This document shows, one piece after another, positions 49,162-60,857 of a stretch of DNA of 64,000 nucleotides. The stretch lies in assembly GCA_026545765.1 (NCBI GenBank), contig JAIFAC010000459.1, forward strand, positions 1 through 64,000, in the 5' to 3' direction. Under the pieces are notes generated by a model, which was given only the letters and a program-made list of their open reading frames with translations, was not told the DNA's origin and ran no database searches. This DNA is from Plantago major. Taxonomy: Eukaryota; Streptophyta; Magnoliopsida; Lamiales; Plantaginaceae. Both the position numbers and the translations under genes were made by a program. Position 1 is the first letter of the stretch; the number at the start of each line of letters is the position of its first letter.

Positions 49162-50448
49162 ATGTCCAAGAGTGATAGTCAGAACCGATCCGAGGCTGAA
49201 GGAAATGTCTCCGACGCGTTGTCTCTATCCGACAGCTCTGAGGAGATTGATATTGTTGGTGAGGACGAGTCAGTAGAGCTTGAGCAATCTCCCCGTCCGA
49301 GCCGGGAAGAGCCCGAGGTAAGCTCCTTGCTTCGGTTAGTTGTTCTGGGTTCAGGGTCTCCGAAGCGTCGGGATTACCTGCAAGTCTCTAATGTGCAGGG
49401 TGTTGGTGCGGCTCAAGAGACAAGCTCACGGACCATAGGGACTCTCCGTCCGGGCCGTGTTGGGAAGGAGCCCAAACTCCCGGTAGAGATTCGATCCCTA
49501 ATTCGCAACTTAGGTTATCATTTTAGGAGTAACCCTAACCGAGTGCCATTCATTCTGGATCCGCAGGAGCCTAACATCGAGGAGGTGCATGATACCTCCG
49601 AGGCACCACCCGAGTTAGGTATGTTCGAAGAAGGTGTCGAGGATCGAGTCCATGTTGTTGTTCCCCTTCGGACGGTGGTGGAACTGAGTTCGTCGTCCGG
49701 GGATGATAGAGTGGAGGAGGACGATCGGACTGGCAACGTCAATTCCGAGGAGGAGGAAGAAGAAATGTTGTCTGCCCATGTTTTTCAGAGGGAGTCCGCT
49801 GGGCAAGCGGGTACGAATCGTCAGATGACCGCAGATGAATTGCCCGAGGGGCTCAAGAGGGGTGAGGACGTATTCCGGGTGAAATTTCCTCGGACAAGGG
49901 ACGATGTTACTCATCCCGATCCGGAGGGTGAAATGAACGAGGAAGGTACATTGCCCACATGTCCTTCGATTGTGACGGCTGAGGAGGTGGAGGAACTTCG
50001 GAGGAAGTATGAGATTCCAGAGTGTGTGGAGATCCTCATCCAGGATGAGTCGCACGCTTTTTACAATCCGCCTCCGTGGTATATGTGCGTGCATGAGATA
50101 AGGCTTCACTGTGGGTGGCGGTTGCCCGTGTCGTCCGAGTTTTTGGACTTATTGAACAACATGGGGTTAAGTCCTCATCAGATCATCCCCAACTCGCTCG
50201 AAAATCTGATGTGCTTCGGGGTGATGTGTAAATATAAGGACATCCCGGTTACGTTTGATAACTTTCGGAAGTTATTTAACGTTAGTGTAAGTAATAGGAA
50301 TAATTTTTTTTATACGTTTGTGTGTCGCCAAGCGTATCGCTTTTGTCGATCCGCCTCTTCCTTAGGAATAAATTGGTGGAAGAGATATGTCGTCCGCTTG
50401 CTTTGGAACAAGGTCAATCCAAGCGGAAAGGACCAAATGGCATTTTGA
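49162..50448 (+). CDS. Antisense extra ORF (aORF) of the Tat element, N-terminal block
   Basis: Long plus-strand frame (about 428 codons from the ATG at 49,162), opposite to gag-pol. The first 270 residues are acidic and Ser/Glu-rich with little structure. Then comes a folded block with YEIPECVEILIQDESHAFYN, PPPWYMCVHEIRLHCGWRLP and LDLLNNMGLSPHQIIPNSLE. This is the pattern of the domain annotated as putative gypsy-type transposon (PF04195), found in extra ORFs of Tat-lineage elements. Its function is unknown. The frame length and composition argue that it was under coding selection until recently. An upstream in-frame non-ATG extension exists, but MSKSDSQ is the first Met. Confidence 0.75.
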   Translation: MSKSDSQNRSEAEGNVSDALSLSDSSEEIDIVGEDESVELEQSPRPSREEPEVSSLLRLVVLGSGSPKRRDYLQVSNVQGVGAAQETSSRTIGTLRPGRVGKEPKLPVEIRSLIRNLGYHFRSNPNRVPFILDPQEPNIEEVHDTSEAPPELGMFEEGVEDRVHVVVPLRTVVELSSSSGDDRVEEDDRTGNVNSEEEEEEMLSAHVFQRESAGQAGTNRQMTADELPEGLKRGEDVFRVKFPRTRDDVTHPDPEGEMNEEGTLPTCPSIVTAEEVEELRRKYEIPECVEILIQDESHAFYNPPPWYMCVHEIRLHCGWRLPVSSEFLDLLNNMGLSPHQIIPNSLENLMCFGVMCKYKDIPVTFDNFRKLFNVSVSNRNNFFYTFVCRQAYRFCRSASSLGINWWKRYVVRLLWNKVNPSGKDQMAF

Positions 50449-50449
50449 G

Positions 50450-52245
50450 AGAAAAATTTCGAGGGGTCACGGATCGAAACCCCCGGAACATCCCTTTGTG
50501 GATGCAAGCTCTCCACCGGAATCAGGATCCGGAGAAATACTTTTTCCGAGGGTTGATATATATGCCAACCTCTGCCTTATCTAGCCGGCTTTTCGGAGCC
50601 AAGTTTTTGCGATGGAAAGAAGGATCTAAGTAAGTGTTTCCTCCTTCGGTCATGTGGTTGGTCATCCGAGTCGGTGGTTACTTGTTTTGTTTGTAGTTGT
50701 AAATTGTAAATTGTTGTTATCATGCATCTTATTGTCCTTCGGATGTGCAGATTATTGGTTCGAGTACACCATGTCCACCATGCGGGAGTTGAAGCGGAAG
50801 CAGAATGCTGCTCAACGAAAGGAGATGGAGGAGGGTACCCGAACCCAAATCATAAAGACGTCCACCGTGCTGCCAATGGAGGAGCCCCGGAATGATGCCG
50901 CTTTCCGTGTGGAGGAGACTCGGAGGGCATCCGCGGGCAAAGAGGCTCAGACCATACCTACCCCGGACAAGGGTAAGGTGGTCGGTTCGAAGGGGGCTAA
51001 GAAACCTCCGAGGTCTGTGTCTTGGGACCCCCCTGCCAGTGGCTCGAGTGATACGGTCGGACAGAAGCGTCCGTCCGAAGGTCCGATCCCTTCGGCCAAG
51101 AAGGGCAAGGGAAAGATGAGTGGTGAGCCGAGCCGAGTTGATGTCGAGGTGGCTCGGCCCGTTCCGCCGAATCGACCGAATTGCGGAGTTGACCGCTACT
51201 CACCGCAAGGTTTGTTCTTGTAATGTTTTGATTGTGTTTTAAACTTTCTTTTGCCTGAAACTGTGTTTCTAACTTTTTAATGTTGGTTGTTTTAGCTTAC
51301 TGCCGCCGTTCAGGCGTGCTCCGTGGTGGCGGGTCGGAGGCCACACTAGAGGAGGATTTGGCCAAGGCTGAGGCTGCTCAGGCGGTGGAGACGTCTCGGT
51401 TGAACAATGTGTCCGAGCGGTTGAGGAAGACCATTGCTGCCAAGAGGGAGGCCGAGTCGGAGACGGCCAAGATGAAAAGTGACATCCTAGCGCTAGAGAA
51501 GGACTTGAAAGTCCATCAAGATAGCGTGGATGAGTTCGTTGGTGTCTCCCGGAGCTTTAAGGACATGATGCTGAGTGAGCTGCTAAAGGTCTGGACAAAG
51601 ACCGTCTAGGATTTCTTGGGGTCGGACTCCTGCAAATTCTTGTTCGAGTCTAAGTATGATGAGGCTCGGCAGGATGGGTTCGATGCGGCTGTAGGCCAGT
51701 TCCGGCGGAAGGGTTGGATTCCGAGTGGCTGCGACTTGGAGGCTGAACGCATTTCTGCTTTCAAAGAGGCCGACGGCTCGGACTTTGCTCCGGAGGGTAT
51801 CTCGGACGAAGACTTGCTCCAATGCGAGTTTGTGGAGCTGGTCTGTGATGAGACAGAGGACATGAAGTTTGACCACGGTGGTTCATACCTCCCGCAGTTC
51901 ATGCCCCGGTTGCTGATGTATAGTGTCTTTGTTCCTTTGGAGGATCACTTGGAGGACAACCGAGACTGGTTGACTCTGTCCGGGCCTGTCCATGGTTTCG
52001 ATCGGGATTTGGACTTGATGCAACAATGCCCTGGCTTCCTGAAAGAGGTGCAGGCTCCAAGAGAGAGGAGGTTGGCCCAAGAAGCCAGAGAATGGGAACA
52101 AGCACCTCCGGAAAAGGAGATCGGAGGCCCCTCCGGAACTCAGGCTGGTTCATCCGAGCGGCGGAGAAAAATGAAGACGAGGTATGCCCCGGATTTCTGT
52201 AATTGCAGGCCTTCGGACCTTGAGACAATATTGTTTCCTTCTTAA
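50450..52245 (+). pseudogene. Antisense extra ORF region of the Tat element, C-terminal blocks
   Basis: Plus-strand coding blocks downstream of the first aORF block. There is a segment with IPLWMQALHRN, then a Lys/Glu-rich basic segment with SAKKGKGKMSG, then a predicted coiled coil (EAAQAVETSRLNNVSERLRK onward), and finally an acidic domain (SKYDEARQDGFDAAVGQF). Intron-like GT...AG intervals lie near 50,630-50,750 and 51,210-51,297. A globular domain followed by a coiled coil is typical of such extra ORFs. It looks broken in at least one place. Confidence 0.6.
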
Positions 52246-52892
52246 TCACTGTTTTGTATAAATCATTTTGTCGAAGTCACACTTGATTCAAGATTCATGT
52301 CCTTGGTCCGGGCTTGTTGATGGCTCGGATCAACTTTTATCATTGCCTTGTTGTTATTGCTTTTCCGAGTGCATGTTTCTTCTTGTGCGTTGAGTTTATA
52401 AAATAGATCGGCAACTCAAAAGTTTCATTGACTCGGCTTTTGTGGGTAGTGGATCCGAGTCTACGAGGCTCGATTTTCCCCAAAATAATGCAGTATTCAA
52501 TTGGTAGATCTTTGGCTTGGTCGGACAAGCTCTAAATGCTGATTGTATAGGTAAGATTGGTGTGATCAAATCTATAACAAGTAGGACTAGGTCGGACGTT
52601 ATCATCCTGCTCGATCCGTAGGGACTTGGTGTACTACTCCAAGCCGTGTTGGCTTTCACAGTGTAAAAGTTTGAGTGACTCGCTTCGGATCGTAGTTGGT
52701 AAGGAAGTTAGCGTGGCAATTTCGGCCGAGATCCGAAGGGCAATAGTTTAAATAATTCACTCAATGAGGCCGGAAATGTGAAGGGACTCTGGGTTGGCCC
52801 AATAGCGGCCCAAGCGCTAGGCCCATGTCCAGGCCCAAGCCCATCACGGCGGTTACGGGCCACGTGGCGAGTGATGATTGGTTCTTCACTTC

Positions 52893-52900
52893 TATATATA
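52893..52900 (+). promoter_or_regulatory. TATA-like box of a second antisense unit in the Tat element
   Basis: TATATATA with GATTGG about 20 bases upstream, on the plus strand in the interval between the extra ORFs and integrase. The same arrangement appears in diverged copy A at 157-181, suggesting a maintained promoter. No expression data are available to me. Confidence 0.45.
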
Positions 52901-53207
52901 CCCCTGGATTGTACGGCTTTTCGTCAGATCATTCCATCCCTTTTATAGTAATAGGTGGTTCGGATCCTGGGGTCCGGATGTTCCGAAGTGGTTTTATTCC
53001 ACCGCTTATGCGTGATCCGCCTAAGGGTTTTTCGCTTTAAGTCCCTCAGATCGGACCATGCCGGGACGGCGAAATCAAGTCACTGAATTCACTCTCCTTC
53101 GATCCTCGTACTAATCTTCTTTCAAGGGGTCAGAACGTGTATCGTCAGGTTCATCCCCGGGGAAGCGGATTAGTTCGCTGTTCCTAAGGACTGGAAGACT
53201 TGTTGGC

Positions 53208-53321
53208 ATGGAGAGTCGAATTCTCGGGCAGTTTGCTCCTTCCTCCATTCACCATTTTCTTGAGGTGCCCGAGGGTGCGAACCGGAAAGTGGTTGTGGTG
53301 GAAGATGTGGATCGTTTGTGA
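53208..53321 (+). CDS. Possible 37-codon micro-ORF in the second antisense unit
   Basis: A plus-strand frame downstream of the 52,893 TATA-like box encodes a peptide opening MESRILGQFAPSSIHH and ending VVVVEDVDRL. Copy A has a frame with a similar end (IVMVEEVDGS near 490-525), in which most base differences fall at third codon positions. That hints at coding constraint, but the stretch is short and the claim weak. It has no known homologue that I recognise. Confidence 0.25.
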   Translation: MESRILGQFAPSSIHHFLEVPEGANRKVVVVEDVDRL

Positions 53322-53879
53322 AGACCGTGGAGCTGCCTTGCCGTACCAGAGTTATCCGGTCCAGATTCAACTTGTCCTTTTGTGCGGTAGGGACTCATTC
53401 TTTGGAGATCCATTGGTTCGTGTTGTTCCTGTTTTTCCTCGGACGCTGGGCTTCGGAGCGGTCATATCGTCGCGTTTCGGATGTTACATCACCAAGAATT
53501 GCTTATGTAATGTAAAGAACGATGTAGAGTTCCCTTAGTTTTGCGTGACTCGGATGTATGTATCCGGAGTTTGCAACCTTGTAATGTGTACCTCTGAATA
53601 AGACGGTCTTTTTGCCCCCTTTCTTCAAATTGTTATATTGCTTCATCCGAACTAACTGGTATAAGTTAATTTTGTTGAGCAATTGATTTCTCAAATATTT
53701 GTCGAATCATTGGTTCGGACCTTCTCTGACCGGTCCGAGACAATGCGTTTGTGTGAATGTGGCTTTTACTTCCTTGCAAAAAGTTGTATTGATTTGACGG
53801 AAATTCAAGTACAACTGGTGGGCTTCGAGGCCGAATAAGAAAAATGACAAAAAACTTTGATACCTGTCGTAGTCTAATC

Positions 53880-54920
53880 TCAAAGTGTTAGCCTAAGCAT
53901 AAAACTTTTGCAGATTCTTAGCATTCCAGGTTCTCTTCAAGGCTCGCCCTTGATCGTCTTCTAGCTCAAAGTTTCCATCGACTGCCCAGAACTTTGCAAG
54001 GTCCTTCCCATTTGGGCTCGAGTTTCCCAACATTGCTTAGGATATCGGCTCTTCGAGGACTAAGTCTCCGATTTGTATATCTTTGGGAAAGACACGCTTG
54101 TTATAGCTTGAGCAACATGGCTTGATATCAAGGATGCTAGCTAGTGCCTTATTTCGCTTGTCTTCAAGGAGCTCAAGGTCGTAGATTGCAACTTCATTCT
54201 CGCAGGTTATACCGGATCCTCTGGTTTCCACCGCATTTCCGAAGGAATGACCGCCTGATCCATAGACAAGGAAAAAGGCGCCTCATGTGTGGAAGTCCGA
54301 GTCGTCAGCCCCTATGTGCCCAAAGGACCGCCGAGATCATCTCGCCTAACTGCCTTGGGAGGTCCTCAACCTTTTCTCCAAAATTTTGACAATGGACTTG
54401 TTGGTGGCTTCTACTTGACCATTAGCTTAGGGTGGCCAACTAAGTGAAGCGTTGTTCTATTTTGAAAGATTGAAGCCACTCCTTCGCCTTGCCCTGCAGA
54501 ATCGAGCCCCGTTGTCTCGACACTAGAACTCTTGGAAGTCCGGCGGATGATGTTCTTCGTATGAATGTCCGCACCGCTTTCAAGGATGGTAAACCGCTCC
54601 GCCTCAACCCACTTAGTGAAATACTCTACTGCCACGATCAGGAACTTCTTCTGATGGGTTCCGCGTGGGAAGGGACCAACTATGTCTATACCCCATTGAT
54701 CAAATGGACATGCTATAATTGACGGAATCATAGGGTCGGTCGGACGATGTGGTATGTCAGCATAGTATCGGCGCCTTCACAGTAACGAGCGAAGTCATGG
54801 CATCTGCATCAATGGTAGCCAATAGTATCCTTGTCTTATGATCTTCGAGCCAAGGTTCTTCCTCAAGTGACTCCACAACTTCCAGCATCGATTTCGCTCA
54901 CAATTTTTGCCTCTTGGGAT
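53880..54920 (-). pseudogene. Integrase region of the complete Tat element
   Basis: Minus strand, with CPFDQWGIDIVGPFPRGT and FLIVAVEYFTKWVEAE, the start of the DDE integrase core of Ty3/gypsy elements. Copy A shows the same at about 1,600-1,870. It is broken. Confidence 0.8.
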
Positions 54921-55606
54921 CAAGGCATCTCATGGGTGCCGGAAAGCTTTCTTGTAAAGATCCTCTCCATGATGAAGTATCTGGCTCGCATAGATCCTCC
55001 TCGCTTCTCTAGGATCCAAGGTAGAGAGCCATCCTTGAGATAGTGGAATATGTCACCATCCAAATTGCTGCTCAAGAGGAAGACTTGTCCGTTGGAGTTT
55101 GCCAAGGAGGAGTCCGTGCGGGTCATCAGGATGACACTTCTCGTGTCCAGAGCTCCTAAGGCCGAGGCATACTTGGAGAGGGCATCGGCTTTTTCGTTCC
55201 ATTCTCTGTGGAATTGATCAAGAGTGAATACCTCAAAGTGCTCAGCCTCTTTTTTGAGAAGTTCCAAGTACTTGATCATGTTAGGTCATTTAGCGGCAAA
55301 AGACCCAGAGAACTGGGATTCCACGAGCTATGAATCTGTGTAAGCCTTGATTCTTTTCACCTGAAGAGCTCTTGCCATCCTTAGGCCGGTGAGGAGTGCC
55401 TCATACTCAGCCTCGTTGTTTGTTACCTTGAAGTTAAGGGTAATGGCGTATTCTAGCTTGGCTCCTTCAGGACTTTCAAGAAAAATTCCTATTCCTCCTA
55501 ATCGTCCAGTAGAGGATCCATCCACTTGTAACGTCCAACAATCCTTGTTTCCCAATTTGCCTTCTGCTGCAAAAGTAGGCACCTTTTCGTCTTCCCCGCT
55601 TCTCAA
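54920..55606 (-). pseudogene. Second RNase H-like (aRNH) domain of the complete Tat element
   Basis: Minus strand, downstream of the first RNase H. It reads WTLQVDGSSTGRLGGIGIFL, then LEYAITLNFKVTNNEAEYEA and AYTDS, the pattern of the additional archaeal-type RNase H domain known from Tat-lineage elements. This is the best single marker for the lineage call. It is part of a broken polyprotein. Confidence 0.8.
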
Positions 55607-57230
55607 GATGCAGGTGTCGAAGTGTTGGGTGCCTCGTCTAAGAGAAACATGTGCCTCACCCTTAATGAATCATCCATGGGTTCTTGATACTCAGTCCAAA
55701 GCTGGAAACTATTCCCGTGTGTCTCTTGAGGTCTGTTCTCTTTTGCTTTTTCTTCCTCCAGGGAATCTTTTACTTGAGTGATCACGACATGGCTCACATC
55801 TTCTTGTGGATTTTTGGTTTCTCCTTCTGTTTCCTCCGGATAATCCACCAGGAAGTCGGCAAGAACTTGTGCCTTCTTGGCAGATGGAGATTGATACCCG
55901 ATATCATATTCACTTAGTTCAATCGCCCACTTGGACAAACGTCCTGACTGGTCTGGCTTTCCTAGGACATTTTTGAGTGGTTCATTGGTGAGGACCACAA
56001 TCCGATGAGATTTGAAGTAAGGCTTTAGTCGTCGTACAGTGTAAACTAGCGCGAAGGCGAGCTTCTCGATCTTGACATATCTGGCCTCAGAGCCCACAAG
56101 GGCCTTGCTCAAGTAGTAGATTGGTAAATGGTCGTTGCCTTGTATCCGCACCAATACAGAACTCATTGCTTCATCAGTAGTAGCTAGGTAAAGGTAAAGA
56201 GGTTCGCCCTCTACTGGTTTAGACAAGAGGGGTGGCGAGAGGAGGTAACTTTTCAAGTTGTCCAAGGCCTCTTCGCACTCCTTTGTCCACTCGAACTTGT
56301 CTCCTTTCCTTAGAATCTTGAAGAAGGGTAAGTTTTTCTCGGCGGACTTGGAGATAAAACGGCTTAATGCCATCACCCTTCCCAAAAGCTTCTGAACTTG
56401 ATCGATTGTTCTTGGCTGTGGTAAGTCCAGGATTGCCTTTATTTTCTCCAGGTTAGCGCTGATACCTCTCTCTGTGACCATGTAGCCAAGGAACTTTCCT
56501 CCCTTTACTTCGAACGTACATTTTTCAGGGTTTAACTTCATCCCGTATTTCCTAAGGATGGAAAAGCAATTGTTGAGATGCTCGATGTGCTCCTCTCCAG
56601 TCTTGCTTTTTACAAGCATATCATCCATATAGACTTCCATGGTTTTTACCAACTCTTCTTTGAATATCTTATTTACCAGTCGTTGGTATGTAGCACCTAC
56701 GTTCTTGAGGCCAAAAGGCATGACCTTGAAGCAGTAGACCCCTCCTGCCGCGAAGAAGGCCGTCTTCTTGATGTCTTCTTGGGCCATCCTGATTTGGTAG
56801 AAGCCTTGATATGTGTCCATGAAGCTTAGGAGTGCACATCCTGCGGTGGAATCAACTAGTCGGTCTATGCGGGTAATGGATAAGGATCCTTTCGACAAAA
56901 CTTGTCGAGTCTAGTGAATTCATTACACATTCTCCACTTTCCTCGAGCCTTTCGACGAGGACCACGTTATGCACTCCAATTGGAATATCTGACTTCTTCG
57001 ATATGTCCTGCTTTCATCAACTTGTCCACCTCTCCTGCTATGATAGCATCCTCAACAGGCCCAAAATCCTTCCTCTTTTGCCGGATATGTTTTACCGTCG
57101 GGTCCATGTTCAGGCAGTGAACCGCGATCCTATAGTCTATTCCCTTAAGGTCATCTGTGCTCCAGACAAAGATATCGTGGTTGTCTCGAAGGCATGTGAT
57201 GAGCTTCATCTCTAATTCCGTGCTCATCTC
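55600..57230 (-). pseudogene. Reverse transcriptase and RNase H of the complete Tat element
   Basis: Minus strand. The RT core has FMDTYQGFYQIRMA, FGLKNVGATYQRLVNK and the catalytic YMDDMLVKS, then a connection segment and the first RNase H (AYVLVR-like, PIYYLSKAL, LKPYFKSHRIVVLT). Sequence is well kept but the polyprotein is broken. Domain order and wording match RT fragments of copy A at 10,630-12,620. Confidence 0.9.
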
Positions 57231-57239
57231 TGTTCCGAT

Positions 57240-57970
57240 CCGGGTTATCTTTTCTGAATCCCCTCAATCAATCGAACCTCTTCGTGGCTTCATGAGGCTC
57301 TATCCTGGCAGTCTTGGGGAACTTTTCCTTGAGCGACCCAACACCAATTTCTTCCTTCAATGGGGTAAGAGCCGCAGGAAGAGGGCTCCTGGGTCTCTTA
57401 ATGAACGAAAGAACGGGTATTGTGGCTCCTCTGGTTGACATGATGTAACATTCCCAAGCTTCTCTTACATTTCCCACTTCTTCGCCCACGCCGTTCGAGG
57501 TTGGAAACTTTACCCTGTTGTGTAGGGGAGACGCGATTGCCCTGAATTGATTAAGTCCCGGATGGCCCAAGATCACGTTGTAGTCAAAGGTGCTATCGAC
57601 CACCACAAAGAGGATTGTCTCAGTCACTCTTGTCGGAAAGGTGCCCATGGAGACTTGTAGTGGTATACTCCCAATGGGACGTACTACAGATCCTCCAAAA
57701 CCCACCAAGGAAGTATATACACGCCCATACTGAATACGACCTAAGTGCATTTGTTCCACAGTCCTTTTGGAGATGACATTGGAAGAACTTCCTGTGTTGA
57801 CAAGTACTTTGTTGACCTTGTAAGTGGCGATAACTAGAGACACAACCAAAGGAACGTCGAGGTCCTTGAGATCTCCTCCACCAGACGTTGGTGGAGGGAT
57901 TTCGCTATCATCGAAGGTGATGGCATTTGTGCCCTTCAGAGTTGAAGGAGCATAGGCTTTATCGTTGTTT
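57240..57970 (-). pseudogene. Protease region of the complete Tat element
   Basis: Minus strand. A retropepsin-like stretch has the GSSSNVIS environment and VVDSTFDYNVILGHPGL further on, the usual pattern of Ty3/gypsy aspartic proteases between gag and RT. Confidence 0.7.
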
Positions 57971-59870
57971 CTCAAGTGTTGCGCGGTCCTTTCCCTCGCG
58001 TTTCGACTGTCTCCCCCAGTTGGACCTCCTGCGATGGCATTGATAACTCCGCTATAGGGGAGGTTTTCCATCTCCATATCCTCGTGGTACCCTCGGTATC
58101 TTTGGGCGTACTGAGGTGGGATCTCACCGGAGGTGGCGGTAAGGATCCTGTCGGAGGTTCCAAACTACGCTCCTCCCTTCTTTGTTCATTCTTCTGGTGT
58201 CTGGAAGGTTCCTCTTCATATATAGGTTCTTTCAGCTTTCCGCTCCTTATCATTCCTTCTATTTCTGTCTTCAACTGGACACAGTCTTCCGTTGAGTGAC
58301 CTTTTTGCTTATGGAACCTACAGTAATCCTTGGAAGTTTTGTTCTTCTTGTTGCTCCTTGTAGGTTTTGGCCATTGTATATCCAAGTTTTTCTCAACGAT
58401 GGAAGCCAAGATGTCGGATCTTGGTCTGTTGAGGCGAGTATACTCGGCGTATGTCCTTGGAGGAGTCTTCTCTCTGAGGAATTCCCTCTTATCTCTAAGT
58501 TCCCTTTTTTGTTCAAACTTTCCATGACGAGGAGGAGGTTCTTGTCTTACTTGCTCTTTTCCATTTTTGACTCCAGCTCTTATCGGGACATTTCGTCTGT
58601 ACTCTTCTCCATACAAGACTCCTTCACATATATCTTCCAAGTACTTTTCAGTTGTGATATCTTCCAAGTACTTTTCAGTTGTAAGTGTTGGCATATAGGT
58701 GTCGGACCCGTTCTTTGATGCTATGAGGTTTCTACCTGGTGTACTTCGGCATTGAAACGGTTAAGAAAGGTCCTAAGGTCCTCATGCTCTTTCTGGATTA
58801 TTCCTGCCAGGTGCTCAACTGACCTCTTTCTCTTCCTTGCTTTCTCAAATCTTTTCAGGAAGAGGGAGGTGATATCCGCATAGGACTTGATGGAACCATT
58901 AGGCAGTGAGGTCCACCAATCCATCGCTTCCCCAAAGAGTGTAGTGGAGAAGTTGAGAGCTTTCATGTTGCCATTCAAGCCGTTGGTCTCCATCTTACTT
59001 TCAGATTCTAGTAAGGTGCCCCACAGACAAGTATCTCCGTAATAGTGCTCAAGATTTGGGATAGTGGAGTCGTATGCTTCTTTCCTTCCCGATCTCACAC
59101 ATAAAGGATTGGGAGCTCTAAGAGTTACCTTCTCATGTGCCTTCACCATCTTGCTCAGAGTGGCGATTTGTGTTTCCAAGGCCTTTTGCTGGACATAAAT
59201 CTGCTCAGCGGTTAGCTTCTCACCAGTCCTGGGGTTGGTGGCCACATCTGGGGGAAGGTCATCGAGAGGGACTATTGAGATGCTCTCCTCCACACGATCT
59301 CTTGGTGCATGTTGTTATGCTCCACGCCGACTAGTTCCAACTTCGTCTACCCGTGGCATTACCGGACTTCTCTCCCACTGTTCATGAGAAGCAGCGGCCC
59401 TTCTGTTAAGAAGGTTCCTTAGATCCTCCGGTTGAGCTGGTTCCCCCAGCCTTTGTTGGATAGGACGATGCTCATTCCTTGATTGTGCAAGTTCAACTTG
59501 TCTTGGAATTGCCAAAGGAGGAGTGGGGAGGCTGGAGGTTGTTTGATCCAAAGAACCCTTGAATAGTGGTGAGTAAGAGGCCAAACTGATTCTCATTCAT
59601 CCCGAACTCGCTTGACGAATGATCCGCCCATTTGGAAGGGTAAAGTTTCTTCCGGAGGAGGACCATGTGTTCTGGCGGAGGAATCTCCTTCACCCCGAGT
59701 ACCTGGGTCCTTATTGGCGGATCAGCGGCTCTTTCCTCATCTGAAGAGAGACTGGCGGTGTGGCCATCGCTTAGACAGTCCATCGTGTTTCTTGGAGGAG
59801 TTCCTGCCACCCTTCCTCTCCTAGTGGGGGGGTCTACCTCTTTGCCTTGGATCAAGCGTGCCAATTGCAG
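57970..59870 (-). pseudogene. gag region of the complete Tat element
   Basis: Minus strand. The gag core (about 58,750-59,290) has SKMETNGLNGNMKALNFS and AMDWWTSLPNGSIKSYAD, followed by KRFEKARKRKRSVEHL and EDLRTFLNRFN, as in the retrotransposon gag family. Towards the C-terminal side a zinc-knuckle variant CRFHKQKGHSTEDC is visible (about 58,300). Gag would form the particle and bind element RNA. It is part of a broken polyprotein. Confidence 0.8.
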
Positions 59871-59935
59871 TAGCGTTGGTTCTTACGGACCTTCTTGTTC
59901 TTGCCATTACTGAAGAGAACGGAACTTTTTGTAAA

Positions 59936-59955
59936 GATTCCCACAGACGGCGCCA
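59936..59955 (-). other. Primer-binding site (tRNA-Asp-like)
   Basis: Minus strand TGGCGCCGTCTGTGGGAATC lies four bases inside the 5' LTR. It matches the complement of the plant tRNA-Asp 3' end at the first nine bases and again at GGGAATC. The same sequence stands beside the LTR of copy B (about 19,219-19,238). Confidence 0.75.
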
Positions 59956-59958
59956 AAA

Positions 59959-60852
59959 TGTTGAGGGTAAAATTCCCCAACTACTTAGAGATTATTCGAC
60001 TTCACGATTAATGACCAAGACGTCCACAAGTAAGAAGCTCTGTACCGCGTAATAGCCAACGTATGAGAGCCTGCGATCCTAAGCTTGGTAAGAACCTGTA
60101 CGAGTAACTTGAGGGGGGGTTAGGACCCGATTTGCTAAGTGTCAAACCGGTTTGAGACTTTACTCAAGAGAGACTGAAGATCTACTATGTACAGTAGTCT
60201 AGGTTTGGAAGTAATTCTTGCTTACCATTATCATGGGGATGTGTGCCCTATATATAGATTTCACCCCAATTGGGAGGGTTCCACCAGATCGTGCCAAGTG
60301 TAAGGCCTAGATTGAGCCACCAAGGCTTCAATAGGCCCATGGCCCATTAATGACACTTGCTCCATCCCACTTTGGGCTTTTAGGGGTAGTTTAGTCATTA
60401 TCAAGAGAGTTTTTAGAGGGTGTGACATAGTCTACCGAGGGTCAAGGTCCGAAGAGGTCGGTTCGGACGCTTGGTCCGGACCATATTGGGCTGTCAATGG
60501 GGTACTTCCCTAAGTTTGCCCAACTCTTCCGATTCGGACCTTATGGCTCGGACCTCCCTACTCTCTAGTGCCGCCATTTGGTCGCCAGAGATTATCATGT
60601 TGGGTACGAATGATCGTCCGTATCGGACCTAGATGGGTCGGACCTGAAGGCCTAGGGTCGGACCCAGTATCGTTCAAGCCCTCTGTCCCTCTCTCCTAGG
60701 GAGGGTCGGACCTAGGTGGGTCGGACCTAAGGGACCTAGGTTCGGACCTATGGGTCGGATCATAGTGTCTCGGATCCTTTAGACAACTTGAGACGCCTTA
60801 GGATTCGTTCCAAAGGCGCCTATGACGGATTGGACATATTTTCGTATTAACA
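59959..60852 (-). repeat. Right (5') LTR of the complete Tat element
   Basis: 894 bp and nearly identical to the left LTR. It differs partly by an extra GGTCGGACCTA-type unit near 60,700. It is followed by ATTCT. Confidence 0.93.
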
Positions 60853-60857
60853 ATTCT

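Larger units (their letters stand above)
47169..60852 (-). mobile_element. Tat-lineage Ty3/gypsy retrotransposon, structurally complete (13.7 kb)
   Basis: Both LTRs are present (47,169-48,053 and 59,959-60,852), with a perfect target duplication ATTCT (47,164-47,168 and 60,853-60,857) and a tRNA-Asp-like primer site beside the right LTR. In minus-strand order it has gag, protease, reverse transcriptase with RNase H, a second RNase H-like domain and integrase. A region of about 6 kb between integrase and the 3' LTR carries plus-strand reading frames. The extra RNase H domain and antisense ORF region are known hallmarks of the Tat lineage (Tat/Retand/Grande relatives). The LTRs differ by roughly 3-4% by eye, suggesting insertion in the last few million years. 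The structure looks whole, but the coding parts are broken at around half a dozen places. Confidence 0.92.
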
